DNA of 64,000 bases from Janthinobacterium lividum (GTDB lineage: Bacteria > Pseudomonadota > Gammaproteobacteria > Burkholderiales > Burkholderiaceae_D): contig NZ_JAAOLY010000001.1 in the NCBI RefSeq assembly GCF_011601275.1, positions 186,001 to 250,000 on the forward strand. The letters run 5' to 3'. The notes under the pieces were generated by a model, which was given only the letters and a program-made list of their open reading frames with translations, was not told where the DNA came from and made no database searches. Of this stretch, positions 17,908 to 25,271 are shown in pieces. The number at the start of each line of letters is the position of its first letter. Position 1 is the first letter of the stretch. The position numbers and the translations under genes are program-made.

Positions 17908-18102
17908 ATGGCAAACAAGGCATTGGCGACGCGGCAGAAAATGCAGTTCCGCGTCGAACCCTCGCAAAAACCGCGCAACCCGGTCGCCACTGCAGCCCTG
18001 CAGCGCGCCGCCGGGGCGCACGTAAGAACCGTGTCAGGCCAGCGCCAGCAGGAAAAACGCCTGCTGGCGAAACTGCTGTTGAAAGTAGAAACGGACAAAT
18101 AG
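17908..18102 (+). CDS. Small basic protein of unknown function downstream of hslU
   Basis: A 64-aa, very basic ORF (about 14 Lys/Arg) with no membrane segment or motif I recognise, opening MANKALATRQKMQFRVEP. A strong ribosome site (AAGGGGG, 8 nt before the ATG), 18-bp spacing from hslU, and a hairpin right after its stop argue that it is translated as the third gene of the hslVU unit. A nucleic-acid-binding or HslVU-related role would be a guess. Confidence 0.6.
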   Translation: MANKALATRQKMQFRVEPSQKPRNPVATAALQRAAGAHVRTVSGQRQQEKRLLAKLLLKVETDK

Positions 18103-18109
18103 GCCGCCC

Positions 18110-18137
18110 GCGGACACCCCCTTCTGGGGGCGTCCGC
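18110..18137 (+). terminator. Strong hairpin at the end of the hslVU unit
   Basis: GCGGACACCCCC pairs with GGGGGCGTCCGC (one mismatch) around a 4-nt loop, just after the small ORF. There is no T-tract, so it may act with Rho or as a 3'-end stabiliser. It is positioned between two convergent units. Confidence 0.6.
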
Positions 18138-18170
18138 CATCAGGCCACTCTCTGCCGCAGCAGCATCCCC

Positions 18171-18785
18171 TTAGAAGCGGTAGGACGCGCCCAGCGAAAA
18201 CATGTCGACCTTGGTCGTTTGCTTGCTGTTGTACTTGACGGGCACGCGGTCCCAGTCGAGGTGCAGCGACCAGTTCTTGTTCAGCGCATACGCCGCGCCA
18301 AGGCCGTAGGTCAGGCCGATCTTGCTCTTCTTTTCCGAACCGCCGCCCAGATAATCGACCTTGCCCTGCGTGTAGGCCGCGCCGGCGCGGCCACTCAGTG
18401 TAAACGCGTCAAACTGGTAACCGAGCACGCCCTGCATGCCGAGGCCCGTGAACTTGCCGCGGCCAGCGCGCTTGCCCGCGTCCGTGTCGAAGCCGGACTT
18501 GACCTCGCCGCCCATATACCCCACCAGCTCAATCGAAGGCAGGGCCACGCCGCCCTGAAACGGCAACGCGTCGAAACTGTAACCCAGGTAGGCCTTGCCA
18601 TTGCGCTTGCTGCTTTTGTCGCAATCGCTTTGTCCGGCGATGCAATCGAGGCCCGTGCTGGCGCGAAAGCCATAGCTGGCGCCCGCATAGAAGGGACTTG
18701 GTGCAGGTTCGGCTGCGGTGGCATGCAGGGGAGCGATGGTGGCCAGCGCCAGCAGCGCTGCGGGGAAACGGAAAGATGGGAACAT
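18171..18785 (-). CDS. Outer-membrane beta-barrel protein (opacity/OmpA-N-like)
   Basis: A 204-aa exported protein. A signal peptide (PAALLALATIAPLHATAAEP) is followed by a barrel of about eight strands with aromatic girdles, starting FYAGASYGF and ending FSLGASYRF, with the C-terminal phenylalanine used for BAM recognition. One CxxxxxxC pair (residues about 48-55) may form a disulphide in the first loop. It fits the small outer-membrane barrel superfamily; the ligand or role is unknown. The ATG has AGAGG upstream. It is divergent from an XRE-type regulator, which may control it. Confidence 0.8.
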   Translation of the reverse strand: MFPSFRFPAALLALATIAPLHATAAEPAPSPFYAGASYGFRASTGLDCIAGQSDCDKSSKRNGKAYLGYSFDALPFQGGVALPSIELVGYMGGEVKSGFDTDAGKRAGRGKFTGLGMQGVLGYQFDAFTLSGRAGAAYTQGKVDYLGGGSEKKSKIGLTYGLGAAYALNKNWSLHLDWDRVPVKYNSKQTTKVDMFSLGASYRF

Positions 18786-18953
18786 GGATAACCTCTACAA
18801 GTGGATGGATTGCCTGGTTGTAGCGCGCTGCGCGAGCCACAAGCGGGAGTGTCATCTCTTTTGCCGAAAAGTACTATCAGCTTGTGCAAAGTGCCATTAA
18901 CGGCTACATTCGGTACCGTTACCCGCTACCAAACTTGTAAAAAAGGATATCCC

Positions 18954-19739
18954 GTGAGTTCACCTGAACTGGTTTTGCGCGTGCTGCGCACCCAACTGCG
19001 CGCCGCCGGCATCACGTACAAGGTACTGGCCGAACGCATCGGCATGAGCGAGTCGAGCGTCAAGCGCATGTTTGGCCAGCACGACATGTCGCTGTCGCGC
19101 CTGGCCCTGATCTGCAAGGCCTCGGGCATCGCCATGGAAGACGTGCTGCGCGGCGCGGCCGACATCACGCCGCATGCCGACACGCTCACCCTGGTGCAGG
19201 AAAAGTCGCTGGTGGCGCATCCGCGCCTGCTGCTGGTGGCGATCTGCTGCCTCGGTCACTGGAGCCTGGAGCAGGTGGTGGAAACGTATGCGCTGACGCA
19301 GGCAGAATGCATCGGCTGCCTGGCCGAACTGGACCGCCTGGGCTTAATTGAACTCAAGCCGCTGAACCGCTACAGCCTGCGCGTCTCGAACGCCTTCCAC
19401 TGGCTGGCCGACGGCCCGGTACAGCAGTACTTCCGCGAACACGTGGTGGCCGATTATTTCAGCGGGCATTTCGACGGCGCCGGCGAAACCCTGATGTGCA
19501 TCCCGGCGCGCCTGTCGCTGTCGAGTGCGCAGGAACTGGTGCAAAAGATCCGCCAGCTGGCCGAGGAACTGGCGCGCCTGCACCAGAACGACCGGCGCCT
19601 GGCGCCCGCCGAGCGCGATGGCTTTACCCTGCTGCTGGGCTTTCGCTCATGGGAATTTGCCGCCTTCACGGCCCTGCGCCGCAGCACGGCGTCCACCGCT
19701 CCCGCGGCGCCCTACCAGACCGGCCCCAGGAACAGATAA
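18954..19739 (+). CDS. XRE-family transcriptional regulator with a C-terminal effector-like region
   Basis: A 261-aa DNA-binding protein. The N-terminal helix-turn-helix (residues about 9-60: YKVLAERIGMSESSVKRMF) is of the Cro/XRE type. The remaining 190 residues contain an all-helical region and ELDRLGLIELKPLNRYSLRV, which reads like a winged-helix, but no named ligand domain. The start is GTG at 18954, with AAAAGGAT upstream; an upstream ATG frame begins inside the promoter region and is unlikely. It is divergent from the outer-membrane protein gene. Its last 28 nt overlap the convergent 3' end of the patatin gene. Confidence 0.82.
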   Translation: MSSPELVLRVLRTQLRAAGITYKVLAERIGMSESSVKRMFGQHDMSLSRLALICKASGIAMEDVLRGAADITPHADTLTLVQEKSLVAHPRLLLVAICCLGHWSLEQVVETYALTQAECIGCLAELDRLGLIELKPLNRYSLRVSNAFHWLADGPVQQYFREHVVADYFSGHFDGAGETLMCIPARLSLSSAQELVQKIRQLAEELARLHQNDRRLAPAERDGFTLLLGFRSWEFAAFTALRRSTASTAPAAPYQTGPRNR

Positions 19740-21970
19740 AGCGTGCTCTCGCCCCCCTTCGACGCGCCCGACGCCATGTACACGGGACCGAAGCGCGTAT
19801 CGACGGAGATGAAGGCGCTGCTGGCCTGCGTGAACTTGGTGGATTTCCAGCGCTCGCTCTGGTCGAAGCCGCCGCCCATTTCCAGCGAAAAGCCGGCCCG
19901 CACGGCGCCGCCCAGGGTGCTGGGCAGGGAACCGATACGGCGCGCCATCACGAAGCGCGCCAGGGCCACGCTGCGCCCCGTCACCGATTCGAACTGCGTG
20001 CCTGACAGGCGCAGGAAGCCGCCCAGGCTGAGCGGCGCCTCGCCGCGCTGCGCGCGCGCCCATTCGCCATACACGTGACCGGCCCAGTTGCCGCTGCCAA
20101 AGGCCTTCATGCCCGTGATGGCGGAGCGCCCCAGGCCCGTCTCGCCCGACCCGGTGGTCGAGGAGCGCGTCCAGGTGGCGTCGAACAGCACGCCGCGCGT
20201 GGGGAAACCGGGCGAATCGAGCGTATCGACGCGGAACTGGACGAACTGGTTGGTGCCCAGCGCCCGCTCCTTGGGGTAGGTCGGGTCGGCGGGGATGCTG
20301 ACGTCCGCCTTGACTTCACTGCGCGTGATGCCGAACTGCAGATCGCCCCAGAAACCGAACTGGCGCCCCAGCACCAGGCTGGCGGCCTGGCCGCTGTAGG
20401 CGACGCGCGCATTGCGCCGTCCCTTGTCGAACAGGTCGACCGCCTGGGAAGTGTACTGCAGCGACGGCGCGATATACCACGGGTTGCCGGCGCCGAGCGG
20501 CTGCCAGTACTGCACCCCGAAATTGCGCGCGGTGCCGATCTGCACCATGCTGCGCAATTCGCCGCCCCAGCTGTTCAGATTCGAGCGCACGTGCAGCAGC
20601 TTCAGGGCAAAGGTATTGCTGTCCCTGAAATCGCTGGCCATTTCCAGGCCCACGCGCAGGCGGTTGCTGGCCCATGGCGCTTCGACGGCCTTGATATTGA
20701 CCGTGCGCTGGTCGCCCGCGTCGACCACTTCCGTCTCCACGCGCGCCACGTCGCCGCGGCCATACAGCTTGGCCGCAGCCTTGAGCACGTCCTCCTGGCT
20801 GACCGACTGCCCTTCCTCCAGGCCCGATTGCGCCTGCAGGATGCGCGGATTGATATCGCCTTCGCTCTCTACGGCCAGGCGCGTGAGCGGCAGGGCCACG
20901 TCCAGCAGGGCCGGCGCCGCCAGGCGCAGCTGCTCGCGCGCCGCATACTGCTCCGGCGGCAGGGCCAGCGGCGCCAGGCGGGCGGCCAAGGCCTGCGCCG
21001 CCTGTTCGCCGGCGCGCATGGCGCGCGCATAGTTTTCAAAATCGAGGAAACTGACACCCGTCAGGTCGGGCGCCACCAGGATATCCTGCGGCTGCAGCTC
21101 CTTGAGCGAGCGCTGCACGTTCTGCTCCGTGAGGATTTGCAGCATCTGCTGCGCCACGCCGATGGCGCTGCCCAGCTCTTTTTCCGGCGCCAGCGGCGTG
21201 CCCACGTTGACGGCGATGATGATGTCGGCGCCCATGGCGCGCGCCATGTCGACGGGCAGGTTGCGCACCAGGCCCCCATCGACCACCAGCCGGTTATTCA
21301 CGCGCACGGGGGCAAACACGCCCGGCACGGCCAGCGAGGCGCGCATCGACAGGAACAAAGGCGTGTCGACCAGTTCCACCAGCTCGCCATTGACCAGGTC
21401 CGACGCCACCGAGCGGAACGGCAGCGGCAGCTGGCTGGCGGGACGGTCGCGCATGCCGGCCGGCAGCAGCCGGTTCAAGGCCATTTCCAGCGCCGCATTG
21501 CTGGCCGCCGCCGGCGGCGTGGAAATGCCGTTGCGGCTGGCGCCAAACTCGATGCGCGACGGCAGCAATAAATCTTCCTCGCGGCGGCGGAACGCCAGTT
21601 CGTCGCGCGGCGGCCGGTCGGCCACCACGCGCGCCCAGTTGGTCTCGCGCGCCATCTTTTCCAGGTCCGCCACGGAAGCGCCGGCCGCATACGCGCCGCC
21701 CACCACGCCGCCCATACTGGTGCCAACCACCATGTCGATCGGCACATGCAGCTCCTGCAGCACTTTCAATACGCCGATATGCGCGAGGCCCCGCGCGCCG
21801 CCGCCCGACAACACGAGGGCGATGCGCGGACGCGCCGGTACGGGCGCCGGAACGGCCACGGTGGAAACGGGGAAAGGTGTGGCGGCGGGAACGTCGGCTG
21901 CGGCGCCGGCTTGCGGCAAGGCGCACAGCGCCGCCACGCAGCCCGCCAGGACGGCACGGATCGAAAACAT
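19712..21970 (-). CDS. Patatin-like phospholipase with POTRA and BamA-type barrel (type Vd autotransporter, PlpD-like)
   Basis: A 752-aa exported protein. After a signal peptide comes a patatin phospholipase domain (residues about 48-330) with the oxyanion GGGARGLAHIG, the nucleophile motif GTSMG (GXSXG) and the dyad Asp in VVDGGLVRNLP. A POTRA-like segment (about 375-445) and a 16-strand surface-antigen/BamA barrel with a FLRLSGTQF-type motif follow, ending in FLGPVW with an aromatic terminus. This is the architecture of PlpD of Pseudomonas aeruginosa: the barrel displays the lipase, probably PLA1 activity. It lies 58 bp after gspC on the same strand and may be co-transcribed with the T2SS. 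Confidence 0.9.
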   Translation of the reverse strand: MFSIRAVLAGCVAALCALPQAGAAADVPAATPFPVSTVAVPAPVPARPRIALVLSGGGARGLAHIGVLKVLQELHVPIDMVVGTSMGGVVGGAYAAGASVADLEKMARETNWARVVADRPPRDELAFRRREEDLLLPSRIEFGASRNGISTPPAAASNAALEMALNRLLPAGMRDRPASQLPLPFRSVASDLVNGELVELVDTPLFLSMRASLAVPGVFAPVRVNNRLVVDGGLVRNLPVDMARAMGADIIIAVNVGTPLAPEKELGSAIGVAQQMLQILTEQNVQRSLKELQPQDILVAPDLTGVSFLDFENYARAMRAGEQAAQALAARLAPLALPPEQYAAREQLRLAAPALLDVALPLTRLAVESEGDINPRILQAQSGLEEGQSVSQEDVLKAAAKLYGRGDVARVETEVVDAGDQRTVNIKAVEAPWASNRLRVGLEMASDFRDSNTFALKLLHVRSNLNSWGGELRSMVQIGTARNFGVQYWQPLGAGNPWYIAPSLQYTSQAVDLFDKGRRNARVAYSGQAASLVLGRQFGFWGDLQFGITRSEVKADVSIPADPTYPKERALGTNQFVQFRVDTLDSPGFPTRGVLFDATWTRSSTTGSGETGLGRSAITGMKAFGSGNWAGHVYGEWARAQRGEAPLSLGGFLRLSGTQFESVTGRSVALARFVMARRIGSLPSTLGGAVRAGFSLEMGGGFDQSERWKSTKFTQASSAFISVDTRFGPVYMASGASKGGESTLYLFLGPVW

Positions 21971-22028
21971 GAGGACTCCTGTCGCGATGGCGGCACGGCG
22001 CCATCGGCAAAATACGATAAGAACGGCG

Positions 22029-22592
22029 TTAATTCGACGGCGGCGTGCTGCTGGTCACTTGCGGCGCCGCCGGCATGATGGTGGCCGGACGCTGCTGCTC
22101 CATCGGCAGCGGCGGCGGCACCAGGTTCGATGCCGGCGCCGGCGCCGCTGCAGGCGTTGGGGTGGCGGACACTGGTCCCGGCAAGGCCAGCGCCTTGTCG
22201 TCGGCCACCAGGTCGATGCGCTTGCTCACGCCGCCATCGCGCAGCAGCACATGGCGCGCATGCACTTCCAGCACCGTCACGCCGGGCACCACCTCGGCGC
22301 CCTCCGGCAAGGCCACGGACGGCTTGCCATCGGTCGAGATGATGGCCACGCTGCCGCGGCCATTGCCGGCGGCGACCACGCCCTTGAGCTGGTAGTTGCT
22401 GGCCGTGGCCACGCTGACCTGGCCGCCGAACAGCGAGGCGCCCGCCTCCACGCTGGCATCCTGCACCACCGGCACGGCGGGCGGATTGATGGGGCGCTGC
22501 GGCGCCTTGAACAGCTGCATGGCCCAATAGGCCAGCGACACGGACAGCGCCACGACGGCGAGCAAACTTGTAAATTGAGGCAAACGCTTCAT
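22029..22592 (-). CDS. gspC: T2SS protein GspC
   Basis: Inner-membrane component of the type II secretion system that contacts the secretin. The 187-aa protein has a short cytosolic N-terminus, one TM helix (about residues 8-26) and an HR domain (residues about 50-125: LFGG, YQLKGVVA, AIISTDGKP). A Pro/Ala-rich tail replaces the PDZ domain, as in several betaproteobacterial GspC. It is the last T2SS gene of the operon, after gspF, an unusual place compared with gspC-first operons. Confidence 0.88.
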   Translation of the reverse strand: MKRLPQFTSLLAVVALSVSLAYWAMQLFKAPQRPINPPAVPVVQDASVEAGASLFGGQVSVATASNYQLKGVVAAGNGRGSVAIISTDGKPSVALPEGAEVVPGVTVLEVHARHVLLRDGGVSKRIDLVADDKALALPGPVSATPTPAAAPAPASNLVPPPLPMEQQRPATIMPAAPQVTSSTPPSN

Positions 22593-22608
22593 GGCTTCCT
22601 TGGGTTTC

Positions 22609-23829
22609 TTATCTGACGAGCTGATTGATTTCGATAATCGGCATCAGCACGGCCAGCACGATCAGCAGCACCACCACGCCCATGGCCAGGATCAGGGCCG
22701 GCTCCAGCAAGCCGGCGATGGTCAGCGTGCGGCGTTCCAGGTCCTGCTCCTGAGCGCTGGCCGCGCGTTCCAGCATGGCCGGCAACTCGCCCGTGATTTC
22801 ACCGGCGCGTATCATGTGGATCAGCATCGGCGGAAAGTGCTTTTGCGCCGACAGCGCGCGCGCCAGGCTGACGCCCTCGCGCACGGCGCCGCTGGCGTCA
22901 GTCACCAGCTCCTGCATCGCCACGTTGGTAAGCGTGTCACGGCTCGTGTCGAGCGCGCGCAGGATCGGCACGCCGGACCCCGTGGTGATGGCCAGGGTGC
23001 TGGCAAAGCGCGCCGTGTTCAGGCTGCGCTCGAACTTGCCGTACAAGGGGGCCGTCAGCAGCCAGGTGTGCCAGCGCCGTTTCAGGGCCGGCTGCTGCAG
23101 CGCGCGGCGCCAGGCGAACCAGGCGCCGGCCAGGATCACGGCCACGATGAGGCCATAGTTGCGCACGAAGTCCGACAGCGCCAGCATGATCACGGTGAGC
23201 ATGGGCAGCTTCTGCTTGGTATTGGCGAAAACAGAGACGATCTGCGGCACCACGTAGGTAAGCAGGAAAATTACGATGGAAAACGCCACCACGGTGACGA
23301 TGGCCGGATACGTAAACGCCAGCTTGACCTTCTGCACCAGCGCATTGCGCCGCTCGATATAGTCGGCCAGGCGCGAGAGCACGCGCGACAAGTGGCCGAT
23401 CTGCTCGCCCGACGCCACCAGCGCCCGATAGATCTCGGCGAAGTCGCGCGGATGGCGCGCCAGCACGTCGGAAAACGCGGCGCCGCCGATCACTTCCGAA
23501 CGGATCGAGGCGATCAGGTCGCGCAGATAGGGCCGCTCGGCCTGTTCCAGCAGCGCGGAAAACGCCTGCTCCAGCGGCAGGCCCGCCTCGAGCAAACTGG
23601 CCAGCTGGCGTGTAAACAGGGCCAGCTCGGTGCTGGACAAACGCTCGCCGAAGCCGCGCCGCTTGGTCACGCCGGCGGCGTCCACCTGCGCGGCGATCGG
23701 TTCGACGGCCAGCGGCACCAGGCCTTGCACGCGCAGCTCGGCGCGCGCGGAACGGGGACTGTCGGCATTGAGCACGCCCTTGCGGGTGGCGCCTTGCGCG
23801 TCGACGGCTTCATAGCGGAATGCGGGCAT
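22609..23829 (-). CDS. gspF: T2SS inner-membrane protein GspF
   Basis: Polytopic platform protein that links the ATPase GspE to pseudopilus assembly. The 406-aa protein has two T2SSF domains (about residues 70-195 and 275-395), each ending in membrane helices. Typical strings are FTRQLASLLEAGLPLEQAF, RDLIASIRSEVIGG and the final GVVVLLIVLAVLMPIIEINQ. It starts with PAFRYEAVDAQG, the usual GspF opening. It is 10 bp after gspE and 16 bp before gspC. Confidence 0.97.
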   Translation of the reverse strand: MPAFRYEAVDAQGATRKGVLNADSPRSARAELRVQGLVPLAVEPIAAQVDAAGVTKRRGFGERLSSTELALFTRQLASLLEAGLPLEQAFSALLEQAERPYLRDLIASIRSEVIGGAAFSDVLARHPRDFAEIYRALVASGEQIGHLSRVLSRLADYIERRNALVQKVKLAFTYPAIVTVVAFSIVIFLLTYVVPQIVSVFANTKQKLPMLTVIMLALSDFVRNYGLIVAVILAGAWFAWRRALQQPALKRRWHTWLLTAPLYGKFERSLNTARFASTLAITTGSGVPILRALDTSRDTLTNVAMQELVTDASGAVREGVSLARALSAQKHFPPMLIHMIRAGEITGELPAMLERAASAQEQDLERRTLTIAGLLEPALILAMGVVVLLIVLAVLMPIIEINQLVR

Positions 23830-23839
23830 GGTGGCGGGC

Positions 23840-25261
23840 CTAGTCTTTGGTCACGCGCAGCAATTCTGCCTGCGTGGTGGTGCCGTCGCGCAGCCAGCGC
23901 TCGCCGTCGTCGCGCATGCTCAGCATGCCGTCCTGCAGGGCCACCGTGCGCACTTCCGCTTCCGACGCGCGGTTGTGGATCTGCGCGCGTATCTGCTCCG
24001 TCGTGCGCAGCAGCTCGTACACGCCCACGCGGCCCTGGTAGCCTGTCTGGCCGCAATGCTCGCAGCCGACCGCCTGCCAGTATTGCCCGTCGAAGGTCTT
24101 GCAGGAGCCGCACAATTTGCGCACCAGGCGCTGCGCCAGCACGCCCAGGAGCGATGACGACAGCAGGAACGGTTCGATGCCCATGTCGAGCAAGCGCGTG
24201 ACGGCCGCCGAAGCGTCGTTCGTGTGCAGGGTTGCCAGCACCAGATGGCCCGTCAGGGACGCCTGCACGGCGATCTGCGCCGTTTCCAGGTCGCGGATCT
24301 CGCCGATCATGATCACGTCCGGGTCCTGCCGCAGAATCGCCCGCAGCGCCTTGGCAAAGGTCATGTCGATGCGCGGGTTGACCTGCGTCTGGCCCACGCC
24401 CGCCAGGTCGTACTCGATCGGGTCTTCCACCGTCAGGATGTTCGTTGTCGTCGCGTTGAGCATCGACAGCGCCGCGTACAAGGTGGTGGTCTTGCCCGAA
24501 CCCGTCGGGCCCGTGACGAGCACGATGCCGTGCGGCTGCGTGATCAGGCCATCGAACTGCGCCAGCATGGGCGCGCTCATGCCCAGGTGCTGCAGGTCGA
24601 GGCGGCCCGCTTCCTTGTCCAGCAAACGCAATACGGCCCGCTCGCCATGCCCCGTGGGCAGGGTCGAGACGCGCACGTCGACGGGTTTGCCGCCCACGCG
24701 CAGGGTGATGCGGCCGTCCTGCGGCAAGCGTTTTTCGGCGATGTCGAGCTGCGCCATGATCTTGATACGCGAAATCAGCGAGCCGTGAATGGCTTTACGG
24801 GGGCGCACGACGTCGCGCAGGCTGCCGTCGATGCGGAAACGCACGACGGACGTTTGCTCGAACGGCTCGATGTGGATATCGGACGCGCCTTCGCGCAGCG
24901 CCTGCGTGAGCAGCGCGTTGATCATGCGGATGACGGGCGCGTCGTCGGACGATTCGAGCAGATCCTCGATGGCCGGCACGTCCTGCAGCAGCTTGGTCAG
25001 ATCGAGGTCGGCGTCAAATTCATCGGCCATCTGCGAGGCGTCGCCGCCGCCGCCCGCATAGGCGCCGGCAATGGCCGCATCGAGTTCGCCGCGCGGCAGC
25101 ACCGTCAGCTGGATCTGGCCGAAACGGCGCGACACTTCGGCGATTGCCGCCGGCGCCGTCGATGCGGCCACCAGCACCTCGACGGGAGCGCCATCGATGG
25201 CGCCGGGCCGGGCCAGCAAGCCGAAATCGCGCGCATAGGCGTAGGGAAGCAGATTACTCAT
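23840..25261 (-). CDS. gspE: T2SS ATPase GspE
   Basis: Cytosolic hexameric ATPase that powers pseudopilus growth. In the 473-aa protein one sees Walker A GPTGSGKTTT, the Asp box and Walker B VIMIGEIRDLETA, the His box LATLHTNDA and the four-cysteine zinc module (CGSC ... CEHCG) near the C-terminus. I chose the ATG at 25261 (MSNLLPYAYARDFG), 11 bp after gspD with GGGG upstream; a longer frame beginning at 25330 would start inside gspD with a basic unrelated leader. Confidence 0.97.
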   Translation of the reverse strand: MSNLLPYAYARDFGLLARPGAIDGAPVEVLVAASTAPAAIAEVSRRFGQIQLTVLPRGELDAAIAGAYAGGGGDASQMADEFDADLDLTKLLQDVPAIEDLLESSDDAPVIRMINALLTQALREGASDIHIEPFEQTSVVRFRIDGSLRDVVRPRKAIHGSLISRIKIMAQLDIAEKRLPQDGRITLRVGGKPVDVRVSTLPTGHGERAVLRLLDKEAGRLDLQHLGMSAPMLAQFDGLITQPHGIVLVTGPTGSGKTTTLYAALSMLNATTTNILTVEDPIEYDLAGVGQTQVNPRIDMTFAKALRAILRQDPDVIMIGEIRDLETAQIAVQASLTGHLVLATLHTNDASAAVTRLLDMGIEPFLLSSSLLGVLAQRLVRKLCGSCKTFDGQYWQAVGCEHCGQTGYQGRVGVYELLRTTEQIRAQIHNRASEAEVRTVALQDGMLSMRDDGERWLRDGTTTQAELLRVTKD

Positions 25262-25271
25262 GGCACCCCGA

